Shown here in pieces: positions 1 to 7,988 of a stretch of 64,000 bases of DNA (position 1 is the stretch's first letter; every line of letters begins with the position of its first letter). The notes under the pieces are model-generated. The model was not told where the DNA came from and searched no databases. It was given only the letters and a program-made list of their open reading frames with translations. Source of the stretch: Zooshikella harenae. GTDB lineage: Bacteria > Pseudomonadota > Gammaproteobacteria > Pseudomonadales > Zooshikellaceae. A program made the position numbers and the translations under genes. Where the stretch lies: the NCBI RefSeq assembly GCF_018837975.1, contig NZ_JAGSOY010000028.1, forward strand, positions 1 through 64,000, given 5' to 3'.

Positions 1-33
1 TTTCTTGATGAAATATTCGGGCTAGAGGTATAA
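1..33 (+). CDS. Possible 3' end of a gene entering from the left
   Basis: Frame 1 is open from the first base and ends at a TAA at 31-33, giving a tail FLDEIFGLEV. Ten codons are too few to identify a product, and the frame could be open by chance. It is listed only because a gene may run in from outside the window. Confidence 0.25.
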   Translation, partial: FLDEIFGLEV

Positions 34-90
34 AAACCTTCGTTATGGATATATCTACACCTTGTTGTCAAAATCCTAATGGTTATTTTT

Positions 91-106
91 TGTTACTGAA
101 TTCTCA
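91..106 (+). promoter_or_regulatory. CRP-like operator upstream of tnaC
   Basis: TGTTA-N6-TCTCA differs from the CRP consensus TGTGA-N6-TCACA by one base in each half. It is centred about 60 bp upstream of the start point implied by GATAAT at 146-151, which is the usual class I distance. Tryptophanase operons are classically under catabolite (CRP) control. The match is by eye and no clear -35 was found. Confidence 0.4.
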
Positions 107-145
107 ATTTAATTTTTCTCTTAGTGACTCCCTACTTTTATTAGG

Positions 146-151
146 GATAAT
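146..151 (+). promoter_or_regulatory. Putative -10 element of the tna operon
   Basis: GATAAT lies about 44 bp before the tnaC start codon. No good -35 hexamer lies 16-18 bp upstream, as expected for an activator-dependent promoter. The CRP-like site upstream is suitably spaced. Confidence 0.35.
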
Positions 152-194
152 GTTGCCTGTAATTTGAAATGTTAGATTTCAAATAGGTGAAAGT

Positions 195-269
195 ATGAAT
201 CAGTACAATAATTCTAGTATCTGGTATATTCACGATTACAAAATTGCCTTCTTCTTTCCTTGTAAGTAA
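195..269 (+). CDS. tnaC: TnaC tryptophanase operon leader peptide
   Basis: This is a 24-residue ORF with an AGGTGA ribosome site six bases before its ATG. It encodes a peptide with W10, D14, K16, I17 and P22. The spacing matches E. coli TnaC (W12, D16, K18, I19, P24): W to D is 4, W to I is 7 and W to P is 12. The stretch AFFFP followed by two residues resembles the end of Proteus vulgaris TnaC as I remember it. In that mechanism free tryptophan stalls the ribosome at the final proline, blocks Rho and lets RNA polymerase reach tnaA. It lies about 400 nt upstream of tnaA, a longer spacer than in E. coli, and the extra length includes the repeat at 491-616. Too short for routine gene callers; the residue pattern makes chance unlikely. 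Confidence 0.88.
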   Translation: MNQYNNSSIWYIHDYKIAFFFPCK

Positions 270-666
270 TCCCTCCTGACCTTACATATATTGTTTTTAA
301 TTCCTTCATTAACTAATTTTCCTCTTTATTTCTGAGAGGCAGATTGGCTGATAATTTTATATTCAACAAAGTTATTAAAAACAATATTTATATAAATTTA
401 ATCGCAATTAAATCCAGAAATAGTTTTGGATAGGATTTTTTTGACTTTTAAAAATTAGTTTGGTGGTAACGATTACTAATCCGAATGCTATATACCCAAA
501 ACGAAGGATTTTTAGGGGCGGCCGTCAAATGATGAAGCCCCCGGAGCTTATATTAATAAGTGACTGGGGTGAAGAGTGCTGACAACAAACCCTAAAAATG
601 ATTCGTGAAGGGTATAGAAAAGATAATTTAGTTACTGCTTAACTCTTTTATACTAGGAATAACTTC
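270..666 (+). promoter_or_regulatory. tnaC-tnaA leader spacer
   Basis: This 397-nt transcribed spacer lies between the TnaC stop and the tnaA GTG. In known tna operons the equivalent region holds boxA/rut and Rho-dependent pause sites. Here 270-490 is AT-rich with C-containing patches just after the stop, but no rut site can be assigned by eye. The second half is taken up by the structured repeat at 491-616. No other ORF is credible. Confidence 0.5.
491..616. repeat. MITE-like structured repeat, copy 1 (short form)
   Basis: The 126-bp element starts TATACCC and ends GGGTATA. The inverted ends continue inward: read inward, both ends give TATACCC, three variable bases, ACGAA, two variable bases, ATTTTTAGGG. 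The interior has GCGGCCGTCAAATGATGAAG and, further in, AATAAGTGACTGGGGTG and GCTGACAACAAACCCTAAAA. The same blocks occur in order at 63259-63511. It lies in the transcribed tna leader, so it would fold in the mRNA. No transposase is present, so it could only move in trans. A mobile-element-associated structured RNA is an alternative. Confidence 0.8.
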
Positions 667-2088
667 GTGGATAATTTTAAACACCTCCCTGAGCCCTTTC
701 GTATTCGTGTTATTGAACCCGTAAAACGTACTACTAAAGAATATCGTGAACAGGCTATTTTACAGGCTGGTATGAATCCCTTTCTGTTAGATAGCAAAGA
801 TGTTTTCATCGATTTACTGACTGACAGTGGTACGGGTGCAATAACTCAGGAAATGCAGGCCGCTATGTTTTTAGGTGATGAAGCCTATAGTGGTAGTCGC
901 AGTTACTATGCGCTCGCTGATGCAGTAAAAAATATTTTTGGTTACGAGTACACAATTCCTACACATCAGGGCCGTGGTGCAGAGCAAATTTATATCCCTG
1001 TATTAATTAAGAAACGAGAAAAAGAAAAAGGTTTAGATCGCTCTAAAATGGTGGCGATATCAAACTATTTTTTCGATACTACTCAGGGTCATACCCAGTT
1101 AAATTCTTGTGTTGCCAGAAACGTTTTTATTAAAGAGGCATTTGATACTTCAGTCAATGCTGATTTTAAAGGTAATTTTGATCTGGAAAAACTCGAACAT
1201 GCAATTATTGAAGCAGGTCCTGAGAATGTGCCATACATTGTTAGCACCATCACTTGCAACTCTGCTGGAGGACAACCTGTTTCGATTGCTAATCTCAAAG
1301 CGGTATATGAAATAGCACAACGTTACGATATTCCCGTTGTTATGGACTCAGCCCGTTTTGCTGAAAACGCTTATTTTATCCAACAACGCGAACCCGGTTA
1401 TCAAGACTGGACTATTGAAGCAATCACTTTTGAAAGCTACAAATACGCTGATGCGTTAGCCATGTCCGCTAAAAAAGATGCCATGGTACAAATGGGTGGT
1501 TTGCTTTGCTTTAAAGATAATTCTCTGCTGGATGTGTATAACGAGTGCCGTACTTTATGTGTTGTTCAAGAAGGCTTTCCGACTTACGGCGGGTTGGAAG
1601 GCGGCGCAATGGAACGTTTAGCGGTTGGTTTGTATGATGGTATGCGTCAAGAATGGCTTGCCTATCGAATCAGGCAAGTACAGTATCTTGTTAATGGCTT
1701 AGAAGCCATTGGGGTTATTTGTCAACAAGCAGGAGGCCATGCGGCCTTTGTCGATGCAGGTAAACTTTTACCTCATATCCCATCTGACCAGTTTCCAGCC
1801 CACGCATTAGCATGTGAGCTATATAAAGTGGCAGGCATTCGAGCCGTTGAAATTGGCTCATTATTACTTGGTCGCGATCCAGTGACAGGTAAGCAGCACC
1901 CATGCCCAGCTGAGTTACTTCGTTTAACCATTCCCCGCGCAACTTACACGCAAACGCATATGGATTTTATTATTGAGGCCTTTGAAAAGGTAAAAGAAAA
2001 CGCAACAAAGGTTAAAGGTTTGGATTTTACCTATGAGCCAGAAGTACTACGTCATTTCACTGCGCGCCTGAAAGAAGTTGAGGATTAA
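667..2088 (+). CDS. tnaA: Tryptophanase
   Basis: A 473-residue PLP-dependent beta-eliminating lyase of normal family length. It converts L-tryptophan to indole, pyruvate and ammonia in the cytoplasm. The PLP lysine is K270 in [13 protein letters not shown], the same number as in E. coli. Other family signatures are the N-terminal [22 protein letters not shown] near residue 53 and the cofactor-site [12 protein letters not shown] near 226. The start is GTG at 667 with AGGAAT about 7 bases upstream; no ATG upstream fits better. It is the first large gene behind TnaC and is followed by a permease and ridA. Tyrosine phenol-lyase is a close relative, but the TnaC leader argues for tryptophanase. 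Confidence 0.95.
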   Translation: MDNFKHLPEPFRIRVIEPVKRTTKEYREQAILQAGMNPFLLDSKDVFIDLLTDSGTGAITQEMQAAMFLGDEAYSGSRSYYALADAVKNIFGYEYTIPTHQGRGAEQIYIPVLIKKREKEKGLDRSKMVAISNYFFDTTQGHTQLNSCVARNVFIKEAFDTSVNADFKGNFDLEKLEHAIIEAGPENVPYIVSTITCNSAGGQPVSIANLKAVYEIAQRYDIPVVMDSARFAENAYFIQQREPGYQDWTIEAITFESYKYADALAMSAKKDAMVQMGGLLCFKDNSLLDVYNECRTLCVVQEGFPTYGGLEGGAMERLAVGLYDGMRQEWLAYRIRQVQYLVNGLEAIGVICQQAGGHAAFVDAGKLLPHIPSDQFPAHALACELYKVAGIRAVEIGSLLLGRDPVTGKQHPCPAELLRLTIPRATYTQTHMDFIIEAFEKVKENATKVKGLDFTYEPEVLRHFTARLKEVED

Positions 2089-2201
2089 TTTCAATGATAA
2101 ATACAGCCTATTTAGGCTGCATATTTTAAAGCCTCTCATACCTTAGAAAAATATCGACAAAAAATTAAATACTTAATTATAAAGATAAAGAGAATAAAAT
2201 A

Positions 2202-3416
2202 ATGAACACTAAGCCCTCCCTACTCGGCGGGTCCTGCATCATCGCTAGTGTCTGTGTAGGCGCTGGCATGTTAGGACTACCAAGTGCTGGCGCTGGTGCA
2301 TGGACAATGTGGTCTTTGCTCGCCATCACTTTAACGATGATTGTCATGACTATCTCTGGCTGGATGTTACTTGAGGCATTCAAACATTTTGATTTAAAAG
2401 TCTCATTCAATACCGTAACAAAAAACATGCTGGGTGATAAAGTCAACATGTTAAATAATATAGCCGTATACTTTGTGGGCGGTATTTTGCTTTATGCCTA
2501 CATCACCTCATCGGGCCTGATTTTGCAAGAAACACTCAATATTAATAGCAAAGTCGCCTCGATATTATTTGTTGCCATATTTTCGAGTTTTGTATGGCAC
2601 TCTACACGCGCGGTCGACCGTATTTCAGTCGTTCTTATCGCTTTTATGGTACTCAGCTTTGTATTTGGTGTGTCTGGACTTACCTTAAGTGTAGATATGT
2701 CTGTTTTGTTTGACACAATTAATCAAGAAGCTGAATATGCGCCTTATGCGCTCGCCATGTTTCCCGTTGCACTCACTTCATTTGGATACCACCATTCCGT
2801 CGCTTCCATGCGTGCCTATTATGGTGAGGAGCGACGAGCAAAGTATGCCATCTTTGGAGGAACTACAATTGCCCTTGGACTTTATTTTCTTTGGATAATC
2901 TGTATTTTTGGTAATTTACCACGAAGTGATTTCAGTCCTATTATTGAACAAGGTGGAAATGTTGATGCTTTAGTTAGCGCATTAGGTTCTGTGATCGAAT
3001 CAGAAAAGGTAGCTAAAGCAATTAACGCATTTTCCATGGCCGCTATTCTTTCATCATTTATAGGTGTGGGCTTAGGTGTATTCGACTTTTTAGCTGATTT
3101 ATTTAAATTTGAAGATTGCAAACGCGGCAGGACAAAAACATGGTTTGTAACATTTATACCCCCTTTGGTTTTGTCACTGTTATTTCCTTTTGGTTTCGTA
3201 ACAGCGATTGGTTATGCGGGAGGTATTGCAACCATTTGGACATGCATTATACCTGCACTGTTGGCGAGAAAATCACGCACCATGAAATCAGGTAATGAAG
3301 GACTTGTCGTCCCAGGTGGCTCTTTCATTCTCATATTAGTTTTTTTATTTGGTGTATTTATCGCAACATTCCACTTTTTAGCCATGTCAGGGATGTTACC
3401 CATTTTTACAGGGTAA
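2202..3416 (+). CDS. Aromatic amino acid (probably tryptophan) permease
   Basis: A 404-residue inner-membrane protein with about 11 hydrophobic segments. The N-terminal GGSCIIASVCVGAGMLGLPS is the signature of the HAAAP family (TnaB, Mtr, TyrP). It would bring tryptophan into the cell by proton symport for TnaA. It begins 113 bp after tnaA, with only a short AGCCTATTTAGGCT hairpin (about 2105-2118) between them, so co-transcription is likely. The ribosome site is weak (AAAGAGA). The substrate is inferred from the operon; sequence alone does not separate tryptophan from tyrosine carriers. The position matches tnaB in E. coli. Confidence 0.88.
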   Translation: MNTKPSLLGGSCIIASVCVGAGMLGLPSAGAGAWTMWSLLAITLTMIVMTISGWMLLEAFKHFDLKVSFNTVTKNMLGDKVNMLNNIAVYFVGGILLYAYITSSGLILQETLNINSKVASILFVAIFSSFVWHSTRAVDRISVVLIAFMVLSFVFGVSGLTLSVDMSVLFDTINQEAEYAPYALAMFPVALTSFGYHHSVASMRAYYGEERRAKYAIFGGTTIALGLYFLWIICIFGNLPRSDFSPIIEQGGNVDALVSALGSVIESEKVAKAINAFSMAAILSSFIGVGLGVFDFLADLFKFEDCKRGRTKTWFVTFIPPLVLSLLFPFGFVTAIGYAGGIATIWTCIIPALLARKSRTMKSGNEGLVVPGGSFILILVFLFGVFIATFHFLAMSGMLPIFTG

Positions 3417-3458
3417 CCCTTCAATTAATTCGCGAATAATATAAATGAGGAACATTAA

Positions 3459-3839
3459 ATGACAGCAATTAAAACATCTCAAGCTCCAGAAGCGATTGGC
3501 CCTTATGTACAAGGTGTCAGTTTTGCTAATATGGTTATTACTTCAGGACAACTTCCATTAGATCCAATGACAAAAAAAATGCCAGATGATGTGGCCGAGC
3601 AAACAACCCAATCGTTAAATAATGCATTAGCAATTATTAAAGAAGCTGGTTTGAATGCAGGTAATATCATAAAAACAACCGTCTTTGTGAAAGACTTAAA
3701 TGAGTTTTCATTGATTAATGCAGCCTATGAAGCCTTCTTTCATGAGCATAATGCACCATTTCCTGCTCGATCATGTATAGAAGTAGCACGGTTACCAATG
3801 GATGCAAAAATCGAAATTGAGGTGATAGCCGTTCGTTAA
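3459..3839 (+). CDS. ridA: RidA family enamine/imine deaminase
   Basis: A 126-residue cytoplasmic protein, the usual RidA length. It has N-terminal APEAIGPYVQGV, a central SGQLPLDP and the C-terminal PARSCIEVARLPMDAKIEIE block containing the conserved substrate-binding arginine (about R105). RidA proteins hydrolyse reactive 2-aminoacrylate and related imines to keto acids and ammonia. The gene is 42 bp behind the permease with a good GAGGAA site, so it is probably the last gene of the tna operon. Tryptophanase releases 2-aminoacrylate during catalysis, so a dedicated RidA makes chemical sense. A general housekeeping RidA remains possible. Confidence 0.92.
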   Translation: MTAIKTSQAPEAIGPYVQGVSFANMVITSGQLPLDPMTKKMPDDVAEQTTQSLNNALAIIKEAGLNAGNIIKTTVFVKDLNEFSLINAAYEAFFHEHNAPFPARSCIEVARLPMDAKIEIEVIAVR

Positions 3840-4528
3840 ATTTTACACTTTTTCTTATCAATTCTTCTTACTTAACAATTTAAGCAATGATTCGATCGTT
3901 ATTAAAGACTGAATAACTCAGGCGAAATGTTGACCGCAAGGATGCGGCAACCAAGCATCCAAAGAAGAATTCACGGCGTGCTCGATAGGCTTATTTTTTT
4001 ATTTTATATCCATGGTATTTTATATACATACTTCCTCTCCTCTACTGCCTGTATAACTATTACGTATATTCTACTTACTTTTTGTTTAACACTCATACTC
4101 TAACTACAGCGCATACATCAATATATCAAATAACGCTTATAATCTTGATAATCTAAACACAAACTTTACATTAGAGGAACCCTTTAGACTTTAGTATAAT
4201 ACCCATCTAATCAGCTATTGTATTATAATAAAAAACATGATTCTCATTAAACCCTGAAAACGCTATAGTACGATAATTATAAGCTGTCTTTAGAGTATTT
4301 ATTTGTATAAATTGTATCCATTACATTTATAAATGGAGTTCTTATATTACTCGTTTATCGTTTTAGGCTATAAAAATACTAAATATTACGAAAAAACTAA
4401 CATGTTAACAGAACTCTCTGTTGCTCTTGCTAACCTGATAAGTGTAGGTTAGTCCTATTAATAACCCTTAACATGGGGTATTAAGCCACAACAACTGTAT
4501 AGTTATTAAGTTAAGACTATTCCTTTAT
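3840..4528. other. Gene-free interval between the tna operon and luxR
   Basis: 689 bp, strongly AT-rich. A GC-richer patch at about 3915-3990 contains a CCGCA-AGGA-TGCGG hairpin (3934-3947), then GGCGTGCTCGATAGGC and a run of T around 3991-4000. That looks like a structured repeat or terminator-like unit, but it occurs once here. Near luxR are two inverted repeats, AACAGA-N4-TCTGTT (4407-4422) and the dyad at 4430-4452. No credible ORF was found. Confidence 0.5.
4430..4452. promoter_or_regulatory. 23-bp dyad upstream of luxR
   Basis: CTAACCT-N9-AGGTTAG is a perfect 7-bp inverted repeat whose outer edge lies about 77 bp before the luxR start. It contains ACCTG...AGGT, reminiscent of a lux box but shorter than 20 bp. 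It could be an operator for the LuxR-type protein or another regulator, or an RNA hairpin. Only the symmetry is certain. Confidence 0.4.
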
Positions 4529-5257
4529 ATGAACAAGATACTTGAACAAGCAGAAAAACTTAAACACTTTAAGTCAATAGCGGCACTAACAGTGCATTGC
4601 AATGAAATTATGGATAGCCTTGATATTGACTACTATATCTTTCGCTATTATCCCCCACTACAGATAACAGAAGAGAACATGCTTTCTTTTGGTAACTATC
4701 CAGAACAGTGGGTTGATTATTACGATATTAATGAATTGGTTAAAATTGACCCAATCCATCTTCATTGTAAAAGTCATAGCACTCCTATATTTTGGCAAGA
4801 AGCTAAGAAGATTAAGCAATTCAATTCAAGTGAACACCGTCAAGTTATGACGTTAGCGGAAAATGCTGGCCTTAAAGATGGTATAACCATACCCGTTCAT
4901 GGTCTGCGCAGGGGAGTTGCTTTTTTAAGCGCCGCTTTTCGTAGAACAATATCCATAGAGAAGGAACTTCGAAATATTGCAAATATTCAGTGGATTACCC
5001 CCTTTATCTATGAAGCTGTTAACCGAATAGAATTAAGTAATTCTCAAACTAAAACGATACTTTCAAAACGAGAAAAAGAATGTTTAGCATGGGCTAGTAG
5101 TGGTAAAACATCATGGGAAATATCACAAATATTAGGGGTTTCGGAAAGAACAGTTAACTTTCATTTGACGAATGCAACGCAGAAAACCAATTCATCAAAC
5201 AGAATACAAGCCATTGCACGCTCAATCATACACGGAATCATAGAACCAATGTACTAA
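4529..5257 (+). CDS. LuxR-type quorum-sensing transcription factor
   Basis: A 242-residue protein of typical LuxR length. Residues about 20-165 form the autoinducer-binding domain with the conserved W61, Y65, D74, P75 and W89 and a Gly near 118. The C-terminal LuxR HTH runs from about 178 (LSKREKECLAWASSGKTSWE, then SERTVNFHL). Keeping the ligand-pocket residues argues for a true acyl-homoserine-lactone receptor rather than a solo LuxR for other ligands. The matching LuxI-type synthase is 5 kb downstream on the same strand, with candidate metabolic genes between. The ATG at 4529 has only a weak ribosome site. It is probably the activator acting at the lux-box-like sites at 5497 and 10132. Confidence 0.93.
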   Translation: MNKILEQAEKLKHFKSIAALTVHCNEIMDSLDIDYYIFRYYPPLQITEENMLSFGNYPEQWVDYYDINELVKIDPIHLHCKSHSTPIFWQEAKKIKQFNSSEHRQVMTLAENAGLKDGITIPVHGLRRGVAFLSAAFRRTISIEKELRNIANIQWITPFIYEAVNRIELSNSQTKTILSKREKECLAWASSGKTSWEISQILGVSERTVNFHLTNATQKTNSSNRIQAIARSIIHGIIEPMY

Positions 5258-5496
5258 CTGCAGCTTATTTTATACACAAAGTGTTGATCAATCATTTAAC
5301 ATCTGTATTAAACGCTTCTTAAGTACTTTATTTGCTCATTGCTGACCGTTTGTTACTCAGACCTTCATCACCTATATCAATACCTGACAACCTTACTCTA
5401 TCACTGAGTTAACTCTCTATGATTCATTTTTGTCTAACAAGATAAGAATCATAAGCGATTAGAACTTAGCTTTATGTTAACAACATTTTCGCCAAA

Positions 5497-5516
5497 ACCT
5501 GTCATTTTAGCTAGTT
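5497..5516 (+). promoter_or_regulatory. Lux-box-like operator of the oxygenase/ligase operon
   Basis: ACCTGTCATTTTAGCTAGTT fits NNCTG-N10-CAGNN except for one base (TAG for CAG). It overlaps where a -35 would lie for TATAAT at 5538-5543. Its centre is about 43 bp upstream of the implied start point, the classical class II lux-box position. It matches the better box at 10132 at 12 of 20 positions. Confidence 0.5.
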
Positions 5517-5537
5517 ATATATCTCCTCATCTCTCCC

Positions 5538-5543
5538 TATAAT
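5538..5543 (+). promoter_or_regulatory. -10 element, QS operon promoter
   Basis: A consensus TATAAT about 48 bp before the oxygenase ATG. No independent -35 is visible; the lux-box-like site occupies that position, as in LuxR-activated promoters. Confidence 0.5.
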
Positions 5544-5591
5544 TTAAACCACAAAATCACCATCCTAATAAAGAAACACGGTATAACAATA

Positions 5592-6509
5592 ATGAGCACT
5601 TTACTTGAAAATAATAAATTATCTTCACTTTTTGATTACTTCGGAACCACTATTTTTAGTCATAATAACGAAGATATAAACCAACTCCCTTATCAATTAC
5701 TCATAAAGTCATTGGCAACATCAGGCATTGTCTTACTTCGAAATTTTGATGTCAATGTTCATACTTTTAGCACTTTTATAGAAAATAATTCTGATTACGT
5801 TACTTTCGACCCAGCTCGAAAACCTACGACCAAAAGTACAGCAGAGATACAAGCAGGTGATGTTGAAATGGGTTTGCACATGGAAAATGGAAACCTCCCA
5901 TTCTCACCAGAACTTCAGTGGTTTTATTGTGGAAAGGCCGCAAAAGAAGGTTCAGAAACTACATTTTGTGACGGTTTGACCGTATGGCAAAAACTATCAC
6001 CCATGACTCAGAAGAAATTCTTAAATAAGAAAGTTAAATACTCCCGTGATATTCCTTGGGACAATGTCAAGCGTTATTTATCACTTGAGTTACAACAGCC
6101 TGTAGATAGAATTACCGATGAGCATCTTGAATATGTCAATGCGATTATTACTGGCCAAACTTACACACGAATAAATGATGAATCAATTCATTCGGAATAT
6201 GTTGTTTCAGCAGTAATCGACAATGTATTTAATACAGGTCCTTGTTTTTGTAATTCATTAATGAGTCCTAGTGTGAATTATCGACCTCCTAAAATGACTT
6301 GGGAAGATGATACTGAAATCTCTGAGTTTGTATGGACTGAGATTAAAGATATCTGTGAAGAGTATACGCGTGATCATAAGTGGCAAGATAATGATGTCAT
6401 TATCGTTGATAACACACGGGTTATGCATGGTCGTAGAAAAGTACTAGATCCTTTGCGCAAAATGTTTGGTGCACAAAGCTACCTGGTTGGAGGTAACTAT
6501 GTTAAGTAA
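5592..6509 (+). CDS. TauD/TfdA-like Fe(II)/2-oxoglutarate-dependent oxygenase
   Basis: A 305-residue cytoplasmic enzyme. The metal site is visible as H96-x-E98 (LHMENGN) and distal H279 (TRVMHGRRKV); R289 after it is placed to bind 2-oxoglutarate. GNLPFSPELQWFYC after the first ligands resembles TauD/clavaminate-synthase-like enzymes of antibiotic pathways. HxE in place of HxD is tolerated in this superfamily. It probably hydroxylates or desaturates an acid or amino-acid-derived substrate, which cannot be predicted. It is first in an operon with an AMP-forming ligase whose ATG lies inside its last codons. It is probably controlled by the LuxR-type protein through the box at 5497. Halogenase activity is unlikely because the carboxylate ligand is present. 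Confidence 0.85.
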   Translation: MSTLLENNKLSSLFDYFGTTIFSHNNEDINQLPYQLLIKSLATSGIVLLRNFDVNVHTFSTFIENNSDYVTFDPARKPTTKSTAEIQAGDVEMGLHMENGNLPFSPELQWFYCGKAAKEGSETTFCDGLTVWQKLSPMTQKKFLNKKVKYSRDIPWDNVKRYLSLELQQPVDRITDEHLEYVNAIITGQTYTRINDESIHSEYVVSAVIDNVFNTGPCFCNSLMSPSVNYRPPKMTWEDDTEISEFVWTEIKDICEEYTRDHKWQDNDVIIVDNTRVMHGRRKVLDPLRKMFGAQSYLVGGNYVK

Positions 6510-7986
6510 ACGTATTCTACAGTATTTAAAAGAAACATCTGATCGTGTTTTTGCCAAAGAAATTAATGGTACTGAATATACCCTCGATCAATTACGGAAT
6601 GATATCAACTTAGTTAAAAAGAATTTGGCTGCTCATAATTTATCATTAAGTGGAAAAATTGTGGGTATCGCAATGCGCTCAAGCTATGAGTGGGTAGTAA
6701 CACATTTTGCGACCATGGAGCTTGGTACTATTTTGCTGCCAGTTCCTCTTGAATTTGCTGATGAGCAAATTGCCAGTTTAATGACCAAGGCCACAGCCGT
6801 TTTTGTGGCCGATGAACAGCAACATAAACGAATTAACACTATATTACCTGATAAACTGTGTATTAACGCAAAAGGTGAACCATTAAATAATAATGGATTA
6901 GGTAATACGGTTGAGATACCCGAGGGATTGCTCTCGATTATTCATACATCAGGCACAACCTCTAAACCCAAAGGGGTCATGATTCGAGATGAAGCTTTAA
7001 ATATTCTTGTTAATAGCTTATTCAAACGTGTGCCTGCTCAGCCATTGCATTACCTTTCAATTGTGCCAATGAGTCTTTTAATTGAACAAGTGCTTGGTAT
7101 TTACTTACCATTACTTTCTGGAGGCACCATTACCTTTATGCCAAAAGCCATGACTGAGTATGGCGCCGGTATAGGAGAACCGATTGATTACCTCCATTTA
7201 ATAAAACAGGCTACACCAAACTTTATATATTTACCGCCTAAGTTACTTGAGGAAACGAATAGGGTTTTAGAAAGTACAGATAAAACAACATTGTTTGGAT
7301 CAGCTATCGACTTTGACAATCTACATATTATCACTGGAGGTGCCAAGATAAGCCCAGAAATTATTCAGTCTCTTGATAAGCATAATATTAAAGTTTTTGA
7401 AGCCTATGGATTAAGCGAAAACAGTTCAGTCATATCAATCAATGGCCCTAACGAACGAAAAATTGGTTCAGTCGGAAAGCTATTAGATGGCATCGTACCA
7501 AAGTTTGTTGATGGTGAACTGCTTGTAAAAACACCTACACTCTGTGCAGGCTACTACAACGCTGATGACACTGCTTGCGATTTATCTGACGGTTATCTCC
7601 ATACGGGTGATATTGCAGAAATACGAGATGGTTATCTCTATATTACTGGTCGTAAAAAGCATGTAATTATCTTGTCAAACTCACGGAATTTGTCACCTGA
7701 ATGGGTTGAATCCATATACAAACAAAGCTTACTCATTGACGATATGATTGTTATTGGAGAAGCCCAAGCCTATCCAACAGCTATTATTTTATCAAAAGCA
7801 GATAAAGAAACTGTTCATATTGAGTTGCATAAGTATCATGATCAAATAGCTAAATTTGCACAAATCAATCACTTTGAGCTTATAAATGACTTTGATGAAT
7901 TTAGAGGCCAGTATTATACCGTCTCAGGTAAGCCAAAACGCAGCGAAATTGATCAATCTTTCTCAACCAGTTTATACAGGAATTAG
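6499..7986 (+). CDS. AMP-forming acyl ligase (ANL superfamily)
   Basis: A 495-residue adenylating enzyme. It has the ATP-binding loop HTSGTTSKPKGV, the YGLSE motif, HTGDIAEIRDGYLYITGRKK and a C-terminal SGKPKR with the catalytic-lysine context. It activates a carboxylic acid as acyl-AMP and transfers it, probably to CoA or another acceptor. The resemblance is to medium/long-chain acyl-CoA synthetases. The frame opens at 6466, but the ATG at 6499 has GGAGGT (6489-6494) just upstream, so that start is chosen. It overlaps the oxygenase gene by 11 bp. No carrier protein or thioesterase is encoded nearby. The substrate is unknown. The next gene follows after two bases, so the three genes are translationally coupled. 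Confidence 0.88.
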   Translation: MLSKRILQYLKETSDRVFAKEINGTEYTLDQLRNDINLVKKNLAAHNLSLSGKIVGIAMRSSYEWVVTHFATMELGTILLPVPLEFADEQIASLMTKATAVFVADEQQHKRINTILPDKLCINAKGEPLNNNGLGNTVEIPEGLLSIIHTSGTTSKPKGVMIRDEALNILVNSLFKRVPAQPLHYLSIVPMSLLIEQVLGIYLPLLSGGTITFMPKAMTEYGAGIGEPIDYLHLIKQATPNFIYLPPKLLEETNRVLESTDKTTLFGSAIDFDNLHIITGGAKISPEIIQSLDKHNIKVFEAYGLSENSSVISINGPNERKIGSVGKLLDGIVPKFVDGELLVKTPTLCAGYYNADDTACDLSDGYLHTGDIAEIRDGYLYITGRKKHVIILSNSRNLSPEWVESIYKQSLLIDDMIVIGEAQAYPTAIILSKADKETVHIELHKYHDQIAKFAQINHFELINDFDEFRGQYYTVSGKPKRSEIDQSFSTSLYRN

Positions 7987-7988
7987 TC

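Larger units (their letters stand above)
5258..5591. other. Intergenic region with promoter of the QS operon
   Basis: 334 bp. A hairpin with arms ATGATTC and GAATCAT (5419-5452) follows luxR but has no T tract. The lux-box-like dyad (5497-5516) and a TATAAT (5538-5543) lie next. No ORF was seen. Confidence 0.5.

Noticed and set aside
4491..4512. AACTGTATAGTT dyad as a lux box before luxR
   Set aside because: Only 4-bp arms, lies almost on the start codon and lacks CTG-N10-CAG.
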